Part shown: positions 42,194 through 43,844 of the stretch, piece by piece
Position numbering within the stretch: position 1 is the first letter of the stretch
How the letters are laid out: the number at the start of each line of letters is the position of its first letter
Assembly (NCBI GenBank): GCA_031292015.1
Contig: JARLHY010000082.1
Location: 1-43,844, forward strand
Length of the DNA: 43,844 nt
DNA from: Negativicutes bacterium
GTDB taxonomy: Bacteria; Bacillota_C; Negativicutes; Sporomusales_B; JARLHX01
Direction of reading: 5' to 3'
Translations under genes and position numbers: made by a program
The notes under the pieces: model-generated
The model's input: only the letters and a program-made list of their open reading frames with translations
Told to the model about the DNA's origin: nothing
Database searches by the model: none

Positions 42194-43831
42194 TTGCGTT
42201 ACAGAGATTTAGGCCTGGTGGTCTTACTGACGGCAGCCTTGCTGTTTGCCCCGGGGTGCGGCCGCAAGGAAGCGGCGGAAAATCAGCCCGGGAAAAAGAT
42301 CGAAGCCGGCGGGCAACTGATTTACGGCAGCCTCCAGGAACCCAATACCCTTAATCCGCTCCTGTCTGATCTCCTGGCTACCGCCGAAGTCGGCAGCCTC
42401 GTTTTCAGTGGGCTGGTAATCACCAACGACAAGGGCGAATGGACCGCCGACCTGGCCGGCGAGGTTCCCAGCCGTTCAAACGGCGGCGTAAGCCCCGACG
42501 GCCTGACAGTGACCTATAAGCTGCGTTCCGGTGTCAAATGGCACGACGGTACACCCTTTACCTCTGCTGACGTCAAATTTACCTGGGAAACCATTATGAA
42601 TCCCAGAAGCAACGTCGTCTCCCGCGACGGCTATGACAAAATAGCGGCGGTGGATACGCCGGACGCCCAGACCGTCGTTGTCCGTTTTCGCGAGTACTAT
42701 GCCCCATACCTGACCCTGTTCGGGGTCGTCCTGCCGAAACACATTTTGGAGGGCGGGACCGATCTGAACAAGGCGGCCTTCAACCGGGCGCCGGTGGGGA
42801 CAGGGCCCTTCAAATTCAAAGAATGGCGTATCGCCGAAGCCATCATCCTGGAAGCCAATCCCGCCTACTTCCGGGGGAAACCCAATCTGGACGCCGTCAT
42901 CTACAAAATCCTGCCTGACACCAACATCATGCTCAGCCAGCTCAAAGCCGGCGAGGTGGATATCATCAGCAACGTCAACCCCGGCCTGTTCGACCAGGTG
43001 AAGGCGGTGAACGGGCTTCGGGCGGTAGTAACCCCGAACATGATCTGGGAACACCTCGACTTCAACCTGGACAACGCCCTGTTTCAGGACGTCAAAGTCC
43101 GCCAGGCGGTCGCGCTTGGGCTGGACAGGCAGGCCATCGTCACCGGCGCCCTCAAAAGCCTTGCCAGCCCGGCCGCCGGCGATCAGTCGCCCTTGTCCTG
43201 GGCCTATAACCCTGCCGCCAAGGTTCAGCCCCGTAGTATCGGTGCCGCCAGGGATCTGCTGGCCCAGGCCGGCTGGCAGCCCGGACCGGACGGTATCTTC
43301 GTCAAAAACGGCCGCCGGCTGTCCTTTAGCCTGGTGACCACGGCCGGCAACAAAACCCGGGAGGTCGTTGCCCAAAACATCGTTCAGCAGCTAAAGGATG
43401 TCGGCATCGAGGTGGTTGTCCGTCAGGTCGATGTCCCCGCATTCTTCGCCGATGTGCTGAAAACCCGCCGCTTTGAAACAGCCATGTATGCCTGGGTGGC
43501 CGGTGTCGACCCTGACAACATCAGCCTGTGGCACTCCAAAAACATCCCCGCTTCCGGCAACGGCTATCAGGGACAGAATTACCCCGGCTGGCGCAGCCCC
43601 GAAGTCGACAGTCTGACTACCCAGGGCGGACGGCTGGTGGATATCGAGGCCAGACGCCAGACCTACCTGCGTATTCAGGAACTTATCGTCGCGGACGTGC
43701 CGGTGATTCCGCTGTACTTCCGTTCCAACCTTGACGCGGTGAGAGATACCGTGGTCAACTACAAACCCAATCCCACCCCCTCCGGCAACCTGTGGAACGC
43801 CTGGGAATGGGGCCTGACCAAAAAAAGATGA
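42194..43831 (+). CDS. Oligopeptide/dipeptide ABC transporter substrate-binding lipoprotein
   Basis: The 545-residue protein starts at TTG after GGGGGAG. Its signal peptide ends in a lipobox-like FAPGC with Cys22, so it should be lipid-anchored outside the membrane. The family 5 extracellular solute-binding fold is shown by LIYGSLQEPNTLNPL, TYKLRSGVKWHDGTPFTSADVKFTWE, VGTGPFKF, VRQAVALGLDRQAIV and the C-terminal VPVIPLYFRSN. The ligand is probably a peptide, but nickel or other solutes are used by relatives. Permease and ATPase genes may follow beyond the window end. Confidence 0.94.
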   Translation: MRYRDLGLVVLLTAALLFAPGCGRKEAAENQPGKKIEAGGQLIYGSLQEPNTLNPLLSDLLATAEVGSLVFSGLVITNDKGEWTADLAGEVPSRSNGGVSPDGLTVTYKLRSGVKWHDGTPFTSADVKFTWETIMNPRSNVVSRDGYDKIAAVDTPDAQTVVVRFREYYAPYLTLFGVVLPKHILEGGTDLNKAAFNRAPVGTGPFKFKEWRIAEAIILEANPAYFRGKPNLDAVIYKILPDTNIMLSQLKAGEVDIISNVNPGLFDQVKAVNGLRAVVTPNMIWEHLDFNLDNALFQDVKVRQAVALGLDRQAIVTGALKSLASPAAGDQSPLSWAYNPAAKVQPRSIGAARDLLAQAGWQPGPDGIFVKNGRRLSFSLVTTAGNKTREVVAQNIVQQLKDVGIEVVVRQVDVPAFFADVLKTRRFETAMYAWVAGVDPDNISLWHSKNIPASGNGYQGQNYPGWRSPEVDSLTTQGGRLVDIEARRQTYLRIQELIVADVPVIPLYFRSNLDAVRDTVVNYKPNPTPSGNLWNAWEWGLTKKR

Positions 43832-43844
43832 CCTGATAAAAAAG

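Overview
The window is a GC-rich bacterial chromosome segment, probably from an anaerobic, possibly endospore-forming Bacillota; a Negativicutes/Sporomusaceae-type genome is my best guess. The pointers are the polA-mutM-coaE-lytic transglycosylase order, paired GlgC/GlgD subunits, two aldo/keto reductases with ferredoxin-type tails, an iron-sulfur flavoprotein, frequent TTG/GTG starts and strong GGAGGTG ribosome-binding sites. The taxon is inferred from gene content and order, since no rRNA or tRNA was found. No CRISPR array, tRNA, rRNA, prophage or transposase was seen.

Layout. 1-4.5 kb: a D-aminoacylase-like gene cut by one in-frame TAA, a ferredoxin-tailed aldo/keto reductase, a secreted protein of unknown function, sfsA and a strong terminator. 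4.2-5.7 kb (minus): a Fsr-like MFS exporter and a small membrane protein. 6.0-18.1 kb (plus): a compact glycogen operon, glgB-glgC-glgD-glgA-glgP, then a GH13-GH77 fusion enzyme and a stand-alone CBM25-like starch-binding domain. 18.2-20.7 kb: a SnoaL-like protein, small membrane proteins and a second ferredoxin-tailed aldo/keto reductase. 20.8-23.0 kb: metF with its own sigma-A type promoter, flanked by five minus-strand microgenes of 36-58 codons that are hydrophilic and rich in Lys, Pro, Gly and Asn. 23.1-28.7 kb: iron-sulfur flavoprotein, sbcD, sbcC and a 120-residue unknown. 28.8-32.1 kb: a secreted His/Trp-rich repeat protein with a tiny upstream ORF, a PAS histidine kinase and an L,D-transpeptidase. 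32.1-37.4 kb: two inverted copies of a palindromic non-coding repeat, a Cys/His-rich small protein, a secreted alpha/beta hydrolase and a large Cache-HAMP-PAS-GAF-GGDEF-HD-GYP c-di-GMP enzyme. 37.4-43.8 kb: polA-mutM-coaE-lytic transglycosylase and an oligopeptide-binding lipoprotein.

How the genes work together. The glycogen cluster holds a whole storage cycle: ADP-glucose formation (GlgC/GlgD), chain elongation (GlgA), branching (GlgB), phosphorolysis (GlgP), and debranching plus glucan transfer in one polypeptide (GH13-GH77). The small CBM25 protein may tether or cap the granule. PolA, MutM and SbcCD serve DNA replication and repair, and CoaE makes CoA.

The observations most worth a second look are the microgene cluster around metF, the two inverted palindromic repeats each lying between a stop codon and a hairpin, the 122-nt glgA/glgP overlap, and the single nonsense codon in the D-aminoacylase gene.
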